Origin: Psococerastis gibbosa
Taxonomy: Eukaryota > Arthropoda > Insecta > Psocodea > Psocidae
Length of the DNA: 64,000 nucleotides
Reading direction: 5' to 3'
Assembly: GCA_963971405.1 (NCBI GenBank)
Contig: OZ020487.1
Span: forward strand, 19,763,371 to 19,827,370
Below the pieces are notes generated by a model. It was not told the DNA's origin. It made no database searches and saw nothing but the letters and a program-made list of their open reading frames with translations. The position numbers and the translations under genes are program-made. Shown here one piece after another: positions 8,676 through 22,276 of the stretch. Position 1 is the stretch's first letter, and each line of letters starts with the position of its first letter.

Positions 8676-11538
8676 ATTTTTCTTATTCTTGTCGAATGAA
8701 TTTTTTTTAGCTACATTTACACCGATGAACACGCAGGAGCAAGTGGTCAATGTTAAGTACAATACAGTGAGCCTTAATAAGCAAAATTAAGACACCTATA
8801 TCTTTTTAAGACCTTTAAAAAAAAAAAAAAAGTAAATAGCTATTTTTCTTATTCTTGTCGAATGAATTTTTTTTAGCTACATTTACACCGATGAACACGC
8901 AGGAACAACTGCTCAATGTTAAGTACAATACAATGAGCCAAAATAAGCAAAACTAAGACACCTATATCTTTTTAAAACCTTTAAAAAAAATATGATAAGT
9001 AAATAGCTATTTTTCATATTCTTGTCGAATGAATTTTTTTTAGCTACATTTACACCGATGAACACGCAGGAGCAAGTGGTCAATGTTAAGTACAATACAG
9101 TGAGCCTAAATAAGCAAAATTAAGACACTCATATCATATCAAGACCTTTAAAAAAAAAAAATAAGTATATAGCTATTTTTCGTATTCTTGTCGAATGAAT
9201 TTTTTGTAGCTACATTTACACCGATGAACACGCTGGAGCAATTGCCTAATGTTAGATACAGTACAGTGAGCCAAAATAAGCAAAATTAAGACACCTATAT
9301 CTTTTTAAAACCTTTAAAAAAAATAAAATAAGTAATTAGCTATTTTTCGTATTCTTGCCGTTTGAATTTTTTCAAGCTACATTTACACCGATGAACACGC
9401 AGGAGCAATTTCTCAATGTTAAGTACAATACAATGAGCCAAAATAAGCAAAATAAAGACACCTATATTTTTTTAAAACCTTTAAAAAAAATAAAATAAGT
9501 AAATAGCTATTTTTTTTATTCTTGTCGAATGAATTTTTTTTAGCATTATTTAAACCGATGAACACGCAGGAGCAATTGCTCAATGTCAAGTACAATACAA
9601 TGAGCCAAAATAAGCAAAATTAAGACACCTATATCTTTTTAAAACCTTTAAAAAAATAAAATAAGTAAATAGCTATTTTTCTTATTCTTGTCGAATGAAT
9701 TTTTTTTAGCCACATTTACACCGATGAACACGCAGGAGCAATTGCGCAATGTTAAATACAATACAATGAATCTATATAAGCCAAATTAAGACACCCGTGT
9801 CATATCAAGACCTTTAAAAAAAATTAAATAAGTATATAGCTATTTTTCGTATTCTTGTCGAATGAATTTTTTGTAGCTACATTTACACCGATGTACAAGC
9901 AGGAGCAAGTGGTCAATGTTAAGTACAATACAATGAGCCTAAATAAGCAAAATTAAGACACCCGTGTCATATCAAGACCTTTAAAAAAAATAAAATAAGT
10001 ATATAGCTAATTTTCTTATTCTTGTCGAATGAATTTTTTTTAGCTACATTTACACCGATGAACACGCAGGAACAATTGCTCAATGTTAAGTACAATACAA
10101 TGAGCCAAAATAAGCAAACTTAAGTCACCTATATCTTTTTAAAACCTTTAAAAAAAATAAAATAAGTATATAGCTATTTTTCTTATTCTTGTCGAATGAA
10201 TTTTTTTTAGCTACATTTACACCGATGAACACGCAGGAGCAATTGTTCAATGTTAGTACAATACAATGAGCCAAAATAAGCAAAATTAAGACACCCTTAT
10301 CATATCAAGACCTTTAAAAAAAATAAAATAAGTAAATAGCTATTTTTTTTATTCTTGTCGAATGAATTTTTTGTAGCTACATTTACACCGATGAACACGC
10401 AGGAGCAATAGGTCAATGTTAAGTACAATACAGTGAGCCTTAATAAGCAAAATTAAGACACCTATATCTTTTTAAGACCTTTAAAAAAAAAAAATAAGTA
10501 AATAGCTATTTTTCATGTTCTTGTCGAATGAATTTTTTTTAGCTACATTTACACCGATGAACACGCAGGGGCAAGTGGTCAATGTTAAGTACAATACAGT
10601 GAGCCTAAATAAGCAAAATTAAGACACTCATATCATATCAGGACCTTTAAAAAAAAAAAATAAGTATATAGCTATTTTTCGTATTCTTGTCGAATGAATT
10701 TTTTGTAGCTACATTTACACCGATGAACATGCTGGAGCAATTGCCTAATGTTAGATACAGTACAATGAGCCAAAATGAGCAAAATTAAGACACCTATATC
10801 TTTTTAAAACCTTTATTTTTTCAAGCTACATTTACACCGATGAACACGCAGGAGCAATTTCTCAATGTTAAGTACAATACAATGAGCCAAAATAAGCAAA
10901 ATAAAGACACCTATATTTTTTTAAAACCTTTAAAAAAAATAAAATAAGTAAATAGCTATTTTTCTTATTCTTGTCGAATGAATTTTTTTTAGCTACATTT
11001 ACACCGATGAACACGCAGGAACAATTGGTCAATGTTAAGTACAATACAATGAGCTAAAATAAGCAAAATAAAGACACCTATATCTTTTTAAAACCTTTAA
11101 AAAAATAAAATAAGTAAATAGCTATTTTTCTTATTCTTGTCGAATGAATTTTTTTTTGCTACATTTACACCGATGAACACGCAGGAGCAATTGCTCAATG
11201 TTAATTACAATACAATGAGCCAAAATAAGCCAAATTAAGACACCCGTGTCATATCAAGACCTTTAAAAAAAATAAAATAAGTATATAGCTAATTTTCTTA
11301 TTCTTGTCGAATGAATTTTTTTTAGCTACATTTACACCGATGAACACGCAGGAGCAAGTGGTCAATGTTAAGTACAATACAGTGAGCCTTAATAAGCAAA
11401 ATTAAGACACCTATATCTTTTTAAGACCTTTAAAAAAAAAAAAATAAGTAAATAGCTATTTTTCTTATTCTTGTCGAATGAATTTTTTTTAGCTACATTT
11501 ACACCGATGAACACGCAGGAGCAAGTGGTCAATGTTAA
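8676..11538 (+). repeat. HOR segment matching 23156-26184
   Basis: Markers AAATATGATAAG (8991 and 23470), CATGTTCTTG (10514 and 24993) and AAACTTAAGTC (10116 and 24595) share one offset of 14,479 bp. After about 11.1 kb the offset becomes about 14,646 bp because one monomer is missing here. Confidence 0.85.
10787..10903 (+). repeat. 117-bp deleted monomer, copy 1 of 4
   Basis: Reads ACCTTTATTTTTTCAAGC: the 50 bp from the A-tract to the start of the T-tract, including palindrome 1, are gone. The undeleted form of the same monomer is seen near 5640, 39740, 45290 and 59500. Confidence 0.9.
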
Positions 11539-14500
11539 GTACAATACAGTGAGCCTTAATAAGCAAAATTAAGACACCTATATCTTTTTAAGACCTTTAA
11601 AAAAAAAAAAATATGTAAATAGCTATTTTTCTTATTCTTGTCGAATGAATTTTTTTTAGCTGCATTTACACCGATGAACACGCAGGAACATTTGCTCAAT
11701 GTTAAGTACAATACAATGAGCCAAAATAAGCAAAACTAAGACACCTATATCTTTTTAAAACCTTTAAAAAAATAAAATAAGTAAATAGCTATTTTTCATA
11801 TTCTTGTCGAATGAATTTTTTTTAGCTACATTTACACCGATGAACACGCAGGAGCAAGTGGTCAATGTTAAGTACAATACAGTGAGCCTAAATAAGCAAA
11901 ATTAAGACACTCATATCATATCAAGACCTTTAAAAAAAAAAAATAAGTATATAGCTATTTTTCGTATTCTTGTCGAATGAATTTTTTGTAGCTACATGTA
12001 CACCGATGAACACGCTGGAGCAATTGCCTAATGTTAGATACAGTACAATGAGCCAAAATAAGCAAAATTAAGACACCTATATCTTTTTAAAACCTTTAAA
12101 AAAAATAAAATAAGTAATTAGCTATTTTTCGTATTCTTGAAGTTTGAATTTTTTCAAGCTACATTTACACCGATGAACACGCAGGAGCAATTTCTCAATG
12201 TTAAGTACAATACAATGAGCCAAAATAAGCAAAATAAAGACACCTATATTTTTTTAAAACCTTTAAAAAAAATAAAATGAATGAATGAATTTTTTTTAGC
12301 TACATTTACACCGATGAACACGCAGGAACAATTGCTCAATGTTAAGTACAATACAATGAGCCGAAATAAGCCAAATTAAGACACCCGTGTCATATCAAGA
12401 CCTTTAAAAAAATAAAATAAGTATATAGCTATTTTTCGTATTCTTGTCGAATGAATTTTTTGTAGCTACATTTACACCGATGTACAAGCAGGAGCAAGTG
12501 GTCAATGTTAAGTACAATACAATGAGCCTAAATAAGCAAAATTAAGACACCTACATCTTTTAAAGACCTTTAAAAAAAATAAAATAAGTAAATAGCTATT
12601 TTTCGTATTCTTGCCGTTTGAGTTTTTTCAAGCCACATTTACACCGATGAACACGCAGGAACAATTGCTCAATGTTAAGTACGATACAATGAGCCAAAAT
12701 AAACAAAATAAAGGCACCTATATCTTTTTAAAACCTTTAAAAAAAATAAAATAAGTAAATAGCTATTTTTCTTATTCTTGTCGAATGAATTTTTTTTAGC
12801 CACATTTACACCGATGAACACGCAAGAACAATTGCTCAATGTTAAGTACAATACAATGAGCCAAAATAAGCAAAATTAAGACACCTATATCTTTTTAAAA
12901 CCTTTAAAAAAAATAAAATAAGTAAATAGCTATTTTTCTTATTCTTGTCGAATGAATTTTTTGTAGCTACATTTACACCGATGAACACGCTGGAGCAATT
13001 GCCTAATGTTAGATACAGTACAATGAGCCAAAATGAGCAAAATTAAGACACCTATATCTTTTTAAAACCTTTAAAAAAAATAAAATAAGTAATTAGCTAT
13101 TTTTCGTATTCTTGCCGTATGAATTTTTTAAGCTTCATTTACACCGATGAACACGCAGGAGCAATTGCTCAATGTTAAGTACAATACATTGAGCCAAAAT
13201 AAGCAAAATAAAGACACCTATATCTTTTTAAAACCTTTAAAGAAAATAAAATAAGTAAATAGCTATTTTTCTTATTCTTGTCGAATGAATTTTTTTTAGC
13301 CACATTTACACCGATGAACACGCAGGAACAATTGCTCAATGTTAAGAACGATACATTGAGCCAAAATAAGCAAAATAAAGACACCTATATCTTTTTAAAA
13401 CCTTTAAAAAAAATAAAATATGTAAATAGCTATTTTTCTTATTCTAGTCGAATGAATTTTATTTAGCTACATTTACACCGATGAACAATCAGGAGCAATT
13501 GCTCAATGTTAAGTTCAATACATTGAGCCAAAATAAGCAAAATTAAGACACCGTATCATATCAAGACCTTTAAAAAAAATAAAATAAGGAAATAGCTATT
13601 TTTTTTATTCTTGTCGAATGAATTTTTTTAGCAACATTTAAACCGATGAACACGCAGGAGCAATTGCTCAATGTCAAGTACAATACAACGAGCCAAAATA
13701 AGCAAAATTAAGACACCTATATCTTTTTAAAACCTTTAAAAAAATAAAATAAATAAATAGCTATTTTTCCTATTCTTGTCGAATGAATTTTTTTTAGCTA
13801 CATTTACACCGATGAACACGCAGGAGCAATTGTTTAATGTTAAGTACAATACAATGAGCCAAAATAAGCCAAATTAAGACACCCGTGTCATATCAAGACC
13901 TTAAAAAAAAATAAAATAAGTATATAGCTATTTTTCTTATTCTTGTCGAATGAATTTTTTGTAGCTACATTTACACCGATGAACACGCAGGAGCAAGTGG
14001 CCAATGTTAAGTACAATACAATGAGCCTAAATAAGCAAAATTAAGACACCTATATCTTTATAAGACCTTTAAAAAAAATAAAATAAGTAAATAGCTATTT
14101 TTCTTATTCTTGTCGAATGAATTTTTTTTAGCCACATTTACACCGATGAACACGCATGAACAATTGCTCAATGTTAAGTTCAATACAATGAGCCAAAATA
14201 AGCAAAATTAAGACACCGTTATCATATCAAGACCTATAAAAAAAAATAAAATAAGTAAATAGCTATTTTTTTTATTCTTGTCGAATGAATTTTTTTTAGC
14301 TACATTTACACCGATGAACACGCAGGAGCAATTGCTCAATGTTAAGTACAATACAATGAGCCAAAATAAGCAAAATTAAGACACCTATATCTTTTAAAAA
14401 CCTTTAAAAAAATAAAATAAGTAAATAGCTATTTTTCCTATTCTTGTCGAATGAATTTTTTTTAGCTACATTTACACCGATGAACACGCAGGAGCAATTG

Positions 14501-15010
14501 CTCAATGTTAAGTACAATACAATGAGCCAAAATAAGCCAAATTAAGACACCCGTGTCATATCAAGACCTTTAAAAAAAAAAAATAAGTATATAGCTATTT
14601 TTCGTATTCTTGTCGAATGAATTTTTTGTAGCTACATTTACACCGATGTACAAGCAGGAGCAAGTGGTCAATGTTAAGTACAATACAATGAGCCTAAATA
14701 AGCAAAATGAAGACACCTATATCTTTTAAAGACCTTTAAAAAAAATAAAATAAGTAAATAGCTATTTTTCTTATTCTTGTCGAATGAATTTTTTTTAGCT
14801 ACATTTACACCGATGAACACGCAGGAACAATTGCTCAATGTTAAGTACAATACAATGAGCCAAAATAAGCAAACTTAAGTCACCTATATCTTTTTAAAAC
14901 CTTTAAAAAAAATAAAATAAGTATATAGCTATTTTTCTTATTCTTGTCGAATGAATTTTTTTTAGCTACATTTACACCGATGAACACGCAGGAGCAATTG
15001 TTCAATGTTA
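11539..15010 (+). repeat. Tandem duplication of about 3.5 kb, copy 1 (3472 bp)
   Basis: GTACAATACAGTGAGCC at 11539 recurs at 15011 and the two blocks then run in parallel: AAATATGTAAATAG at about 11611 and 15083, the GAAT-repeat monomer at 12276 and 15748, AAGAACGATAC at about 13345 and 16982, and AAACTTAAG at 14871 and 18508. This copy lacks one monomer at about 12960, which explains 3472 rather than 3637 bp. Confidence 0.85.
12237..12377 (+). repeat. 141-bp deleted monomer, copy 2 of 8
   Basis: Marker AATGAATGAATGAA at 12276, in the first copy of the 3.5-kb pair; 10,085 bp after the first marker. Confidence 0.9.
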
Positions 15011-18000
15011 GTACAATACAGTGAGCCTTAATAAGCAAAATTAAGACACCTATATCTTTTTAAGACCTTTAAAAAAAAAAAAATATGTAAATAGCTATTT
15101 TTCTTATTCTTGTCGAATGAATTTTTTTTAGCTGCATTTACACCGATGAACACGCAGGAACATTTGCTCAATGTTAAGTACAATACAATGAGCCAAAATA
15201 AGCAAAACTAAGACACCTATATCTTTTTAAAACCTTTAAAAAAATAAAATAATTAAATAGCTATTTTTCATATTCTTGTCGAATGAATTTTTTTTAGCTA
15301 CATTTACACCGATGAACACGCAGGAGCAAGTGGTCAATGTTAAGTACAATACAGTGAGCCTAAATAAGCAAAATTAAGACACTCATATCATATCAAGACC
15401 TTTAAAAAAAAAAAATAAGTATATAGCTATTTTTCGTATTCTTGTCGAATGAATTTTTTGTAGCTACATGTACACCGATGAACACGCTGGAGCAATTGCC
15501 TAATGTTAGATACAGTACAATGAGCCAAAATAAGCAAAATTAAGACACCTATATCTTTTTAAAACCTTTAAAAAAAATAAAATAAGTAATTAGCTATTTT
15601 TCGTATTCTTGAAGTTTGAATTTTTTCAAGCTACATTTACACCGATGAACACGCAGGAGCAATTTCTCAATGTTAAGTACAATACAATGAGCCAAAATAA
15701 GCAAAATAAAGACACCTATATTTTTTTAAAACCTTTAAAAAAAATAAAATGAATGAATGAATTTTTTTTAGCTACATTTACACCGATGAACACGCAGGAA
15801 CAATTGCTCAATGTTAAGTACAATACAATGAGCCGAAATAAGCCAAATTAAGACACCCGTGTCATATCAAGACCTTTAAAAAAATAAAATAAGTATATAG
15901 CTATTTTTCGTATTCTTGTCGAATGAATTTTTTGTAGCTACATTTACACCGATGTACAAGCAGGAGCAAGTGGTCAATGTTAAGTACAATACAATGAGCC
16001 TAAATAAGCAAAATTAAGACACCTACATCTTTTAAAGACCTTTAAAAAAAATAAAATAAGTAAATAGCTATTTTTCGTATTCTTGCCGTTTGAGTTTTTT
16101 CAAGCCACATTTACACCGATGAACACGCAGGAACAATTGCTCAATGTTAAGTACGATACAATGAGCCAAAATAAACAAAATAAAGGCACCTATATCTTTT
16201 TAAAACCTTTAAAAAAAATAAAATAAGTAAATAGCTATTTTTCTTATTCTTGTCGAATGAATTTTTTTTAGCCACATTTACACCGATGAACACGCAAGAA
16301 CAATTGCTCAATGTTAAGTACAATACAATGAGCCAAAATAAGCAAAATTAAGACACCTATATCTTTTTAAAACCTTTAAAAAAAATAAAATAAGTAAATA
16401 GCTATTTTTCTTATTCTTGTCGAATGAATTTTTTTTAGCTACATTTACACCGATGAACACGCAGGAGCAAATGCTCAATGTTAAGTACAATACAATGAGC
16501 CAAAATAAGCAAAATTAAGACACTCATATCATATCAAGACCTTTAAAAAAAAAAAAAAGTATATAGCTATTTTTCGTATTCTTGTCGAATGAATTTTTTG
16601 TAGCTACATTTACACCGATGAACACGCTGGAGCAATTGCCTAATGTTAGATACAGTACAATGAGCCAAAATGAGCAAAATTAAGACACCTATATCTTTTT
16701 AAAACCTTTAAAAAAAATAAAATAAGTAATTAGCTATTTTTCGTATTCTTGCCGTATGAATTTTTTAAGCTTCATTTACACCGATGAACACGCAGGAGCA
16801 ATTGCTCAATGTTAAGTACAATACATTGAGCCAAAATAAGCAAAATAAAGACACCTATATCTTTTTAAAACCTTTAAAGAAAATAAAATAAGTAAATAGC
16901 TATTTTTCTTATTCTTGTCGAATGAATTTTTTTTAGCCACATTTACACCGATGAACACGCAGGAACAATTGCTCAATGTTAAGAACGATACATTGAGCCA
17001 AAATAAGCAAAATAAAGACACCTATATCTTTTTAAAACCTTTAAAAAAAATAAAATATGTAAATAGCTATTTTTCTTATTCTAGTCGAATGAATTTTATT
17101 TAGCTACATTTACACCGATGAACAATCAGGAGCAATTGCTCAATGTTAAGTTCAATACATTGAGCCAAAATAAGCAAAATTAAGACACCGTATCATATCA
17201 AGACCTTTAAAAAAAATAAAATAAGGAAATAGCTATTTTTTTTATTCTTGTCGAATGAATTTTTTTAGCAACATTTAAACCGATGAACACGCAGGAGCAA
17301 TTGCTCAATGTCAAGTACAATACAACGAGCCAAAATAAGCAAAATTAAGACACCTATATCTTTTTAAAACCTTTAAAAAAATAAAATAAATAAATAGCTA
17401 TTTTTCCTATTCTTGTCGAATGAATTTTTTTTAGCTACATTTACACCGATGAACACGCAGGAGCAATTGTTTAATGTTAAGTACAATACAATGAGCCAAA
17501 ATAAGCCAAATTAAGACACCCGTGTCATATCAAGACCTTAAAAAAAAATAAAATAAGTATATAGCTATTTTTCTTATTCTTGTCGAATGAATTTTTTGTA
17601 GCTACATTTACACCGATGAACACGCAGGAGCAAGTGGCCAATGTTAAGTATAATACAATGAGCCTAAATAAGCAAAATTAAGACACCTATATCTTTAGAA
17701 GACCTTTAAAAAAAATAAAATAAGTAAATAGCTATTTTTCTTATTCTTGTCGAATGAATTTTTTTTAGCCACATTTACACCGATGAACACGCATGAACAA
17801 TTGCTCAATGTTAAGTTCAATACAATGAGCCAAAATAAGCAAAATTAAGACACCGTTATCATATCAAGACCTATAAAAAAAAATAAAATAAGTAAATAGC
17901 TATTTTTTTTATTCTTGTCGAATGAATTTTTTTTAGCTACATTTACACCGATGAACACGCAGGAGCAATTGCTCAATGTTAAGTACAATACAATGAGCCA

Positions 18001-18647
18001 AAATAAGCAAAATTAAGACACCTATATCTTTTAAAAACCTTTAAAAAAATAAAATAAGTAAATAGCTATTTTTCCTATTCTTGTCGAATGAATTTTTTTT
18101 AGCTACATTTACACCGATGAACACGCAGGAGCAATTGCTCAATGTTAAGTACAATACAATGAGCCAAAATAAGCCAAATTAAGACACCCGTGTCATATCA
18201 AGACCTTTAAAAAAAAAAAATAAGTATATAGCTATTTTTCGTATTCTTGTCGAATGAATTTTTTGTAGCTACATTTACACCGATGTACAAGCAGGAGCAA
18301 GTGGTCAATGTTAAGTACAATACAATGAGCCTAAATAAGCAAAATGAAGACACCTATATCTTTTAAAGACCTTTAAAAAAAATAAAATAAGTAAATAGCT
18401 ATTTTTCTTATTCTTGTCGAATGAATTTTTTTTAGCTACATTTACACCGATGAACACGCAGGAACAATTGCTCAATGTTAAGTACAATACAATGAGCCAA
18501 AATAAGCAAACTTAAGTCACCTATATCTTTTTAAAACCTTTAAAAAAAATAAAATAAGTATATAGCTATTTTTCTTATTCTTGTCGAATGAATTTTTTTT
18601 AGCTACATTTACACCGATGAACACGCAGGAGCAATTGTTCAATGTTA
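15011..18647 (+). repeat. Tandem duplication of about 3.5 kb, copy 2 (3637 bp)
   Basis: Begins inside a hybrid monomer (TGTTAGTACAATACAGTGAGCC, about 15006) whose left half belongs to the end of the unit (compare 18640) and whose right half belongs to its start (compare 11530). This is the crossover point. It has the monomer missing from copy 1, here with GAGCAAATGCTC near 16465. Confidence 0.85.
15709..15849 (+). repeat. 141-bp deleted monomer, copy 3 of 8
   Basis: Marker at 15748, 3472 bp after its partner in the first tandem copy and 11,174 bp before its partner at 26922. Confidence 0.9.
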
Positions 18648-19178
18648 GTACAATACAATGAGCCAAAATAAGCAAAATTAAGACACCCTTATCATATCAA
18701 GACCTTTAAAAAAAATAAAATAAGTAAATAGCTATTTTTTTTATTCTTGTCGAATGAATTTTTTGTAGCTACATTTACACCGATGAACACGCAGGAGCAA
18801 TAGGTCAATGTTAAGTACAATACAGTGAGCCTTAATAAGCAAAATTAAGACACCTATATCTTTTTAAGACCTTTAAAAAAAAAAAATAAGTAAATAGCTA
18901 TTTTTCATGTTCTTGTCGAATGAATTTTTTTTAGCTACATTTACACCGATGAACACGCAGGGGCAAGTGGTCAATGTTAAGTACAATACAGTGAGCCTAA
19001 ATAAGCAAAATTAAGACACTCATATCATATCAGGACCTTTAAAAAAAAAAAATAAGTATATAGCTATTTTTCGTATTCTTGTCGAATGAATTTTTTGTAG
19101 CTACATTTACACCGATGAACATGCTGGAGCAATTGCCTAATGTTAGATACAGTACAATGAGCCAAAATGAGCAAAATT

Positions 19179-19295
19179 AAGACACCTATATCTTTTTAAA
19201 ACCTTTATTTTTTCAAGCTACATTTACACCGATGAACACGCAGGAGCAATTTCTCAATGTTAAATACAATACAATGAGCCAAAATAAGCAAAATA
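19179..19295 (+). repeat. 117-bp deleted monomer, copy 2 of 4
   Basis: The same CCTTTATTTTTTCAAGC join, at 19204. The following AATGTTAAATAC is a private change of this copy. Confidence 0.9.
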
Positions 19296-20628
19296 AAGAC
19301 ACCTATATTTTTTTAAAACCTTTAAAAAAAATAAAATAAGTAAATAGCTATTTTTCTTATTCTTGTCGAATGAATTTTTTTTAGCTACATTTACACCGAT
19401 GAACACGCAGGAACAATTGGTCAATGTTAAGTACAATACAATGAGCTAAAATAAGCAAAATAAAGACACCTATATTTTTTTAAAACCTTTAAAAAAAATA
19501 AAATAAGTAAATAGCTATTTTTCTTATTCTTGTCGAATGAATTTTTTTTAGCTACATTTAAACCGATGAACACGCAGGAGCAATTTTTTAATATCAAGTA
19601 CGATACAATGAGCCAAAATAAGCAAAATTAAGACACCTATATCTTTTTAAAACCTTTAAAAAAATAAAATAAGTAAATAGCTATTTTTCTTATTCTTGTC
19701 GAATGAATTTTTTTTTGCTACATTTACACCGATGAACACGCAGGAGCAATTGCTCAATGTTAATTACAATACAATGAGCCAAAATAAGCCAAATTAAGAC
19801 ACTCGTGTCATATCAAGACCTTTAAAAAAAATAAAATAAGTATATAGCTAATTTTCTTATTCTTGTCGAATGAATTTTTTTTAGCTACATTTACACCGAT
19901 GAACACGCAGGAGCAAGTGGTCAATGTTAAGTACAATACAGTGAGCCTTAATAAGCAAAATTAAGACACCTATATCTTTTTAAGACCTTTAAAAAAAAAA
20001 AAATAAGTAAATAGCTATTTTTCTTATTCTTGTCGAATGAATTTTTTTTAGCTACATTTACACCGATGAACACGCAGGAACATTTGCTCAATGTTAAGTA
20101 CAATACAATGAGCCAAAATAAGCAAAACTAAGACACCTATATCTTTTTAAAACCTTTAAAAAAATAAAATAAGTAAATAGCTATTTTTCATATTCTTGTC
20201 GAATGAATTTTTTTTAGCTACATTTACACCGATGAACACGCAGGAGCAAGTGGTCAATGTTAAGTACAATACAGTGAGCCTAAATAAGCAAAATTAAGAC
20301 ACTCATATCATATCAAGACCTTTAAAAAAAAAAAATAAGTATATTGCTATTTTTCGTATTCTTGTCGAATGAATTTTTTGTAGCTACATTTACACCGATG
20401 AACACGCTGGAGCAATTGCCTAATGTTAGATACAGTACAATGAGCCAAAATAAGCAAAATTAAGACACCTATATCTTTTTAAAACCTTTAAAAAAAATAA
20501 AATAAGTAATTAGCTATTTTTCGTATTCTTGAAGTTTGAATTTTTTCAAGCTACATTTACACCGATGAACACGCAGGAGCAATTTCTCAATGTTAAGTAC
20601 AATACAATGAGCCAAAATAAGCAAAATA

Positions 20629-20769
20629 AAGACACCTATATTTTTTTAAAACCTTTAAAAAAAATAAAATGAATGAATGAATTTTTTTTAGCTACATTTA
20701 CACCGATGAACACGCAGGAACAATTGCTCAATGTTAAGTACAATACAATGAGCCGAAATAAGCCAAATT
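20629..20769 (+). repeat. 141-bp deleted monomer, copy 4 of 8
   Basis: Marker at 20668. The monomers before it are ATATTGCTATTTTTCG (about 20340, shared only with about 31350) and a CTTGAAGTTTGAA monomer. Confidence 0.9.
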
Positions 20770-21277
20770 AAGACACCCGTGTCATATCAAGACCTTTAAA
20801 AAAATAAAATAAGTATATAGCTATTTTTCGTATTCTTGTCGAATGAATTTTTTGTAGCTACATTTACACCGATGTACAAGCAGGAGCAAGTGGTCAATGT
20901 TAAGTACAATACAATGAGCCTAAATAAGCAAAATTAAGACACCTATATCTTTTAAAGACCTTTAAAAAAAATAAAATAAGTAAATAGCTATTTTTCGTAT
21001 TCTTGCCGTTTGAATTTTTTCAAGCCACATTTACACCGATGAACACGCAGGAACAATTGCTCAATGTTAAGTACAATACAATGAGCCAAAATAAACAAAA
21101 TAAAGGCACCTATATCTTTTTAAAACCTTTAAAAAAAATAAAATAAGTAAATAGCTATTTTTCTTATTCTTGTCGAATGAATTTTTTTTAGCAACATTTA
21201 CACCGATGAACAATCAGGAGCAATTGCTCAATGTTAAGTTCAATACATTGAGCCAAAATAAGCAAAATTAAGACACC

Positions 21278-22276
21278 CTTATCATATCAAGACCTTAAAA
21301 AAAAAAATATAAGTAAATAGCTATTTTTTTTATTCTTGTCGAATGAATTTTTTTTAGCAACATTTAAACCGATGAACACGCAGGAGCAATTGTTCAATGT
21401 CAGGTACAATACAATGAGCCAAAATAAGCAAAATTAAGACACCTATATCTTTTTAAAACCTTTAAAAAAATAAAATACGTAAATAGCTATTTTTCTTATT
21501 CTTGTCGAATGAATTTTTTTTAGCTACATTTACACCGATGAACACGCTGGAGCAATTGCTCAATGTTAATTACAATACAGTGAGCCACAATAAGCCAAAT
21601 TAAGACACCCGTGTCATATCAAGACCTTTAAAAAAAATAAAATAAGTATATAGCAATTTTTCGTATTCTTGTCGAATGAATTTTTTGTAGCTACATTTAC
21701 ATCGATGTACAAGCAGGAGCAAGTGGTCAATGTTAAGTACAATACAATGAGCCTAAATAAGCAAAATTAAGACACCTATATCTTTTAAAGACCTTTAAAA
21801 AAAATAAAATAAGTAAATAGTTATTTTTCTTATTCTTGTCGAATGAATTTTTTTTAGCTACATTTACACCGATGAACACGCAGGAACAATTGTTCAATGT
21901 TAAGTACAATACAATGAGCCAAAGTAAGCAAAATTAAGTCACCTATATCTTTTTAAAACCTTTAAAAAAAATAAAATAAGTATATAGCTATTTTTCATAT
22001 TCTTGTCGAATGAATTTTTTGTAGCTACATTTACACCGATGAACACGCAGGAGCAAGTGGCCAACGTTAGGTACAATACAATGAGCCAAAATAAGCAAAA
22101 TTAAGACACCTATATCTTTATAAGACCTTTAAAAAAAATAAAATAAGTAAATAGCTATTTTTCTTATTCTTGTCGAATGAATTTTGTTTAGCTACATTTA
22201 CACCGATGAACACGCAGGAACAATTTCTCCATGTTAAGTACAATACATTGAGCCAAAATAAGCAAAATTAAGACAC
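21278..22276 (+). repeat. Six-monomer unit of the 999-bp type
   Basis: The six monomers follow the same order as in 6463-7461, but the unit ends in TTTATCTTTTTGAAACC rather than in a second copy. The relatives are 1-1000 and 32286-33284. It differs from the paired units by ACATCGATGTACAAG and AGCCAAAGTAAGC. Confidence 0.75.

Noticed and set aside
13278-13466. Plus-strand open frame of 62 codons, also at 16915 and 27923
   Set aside because: Overlaps the minus-strand frame in the same repeat; it exists only where AAGAACGATAC and neighbouring changes remove stops. No start context or domain.
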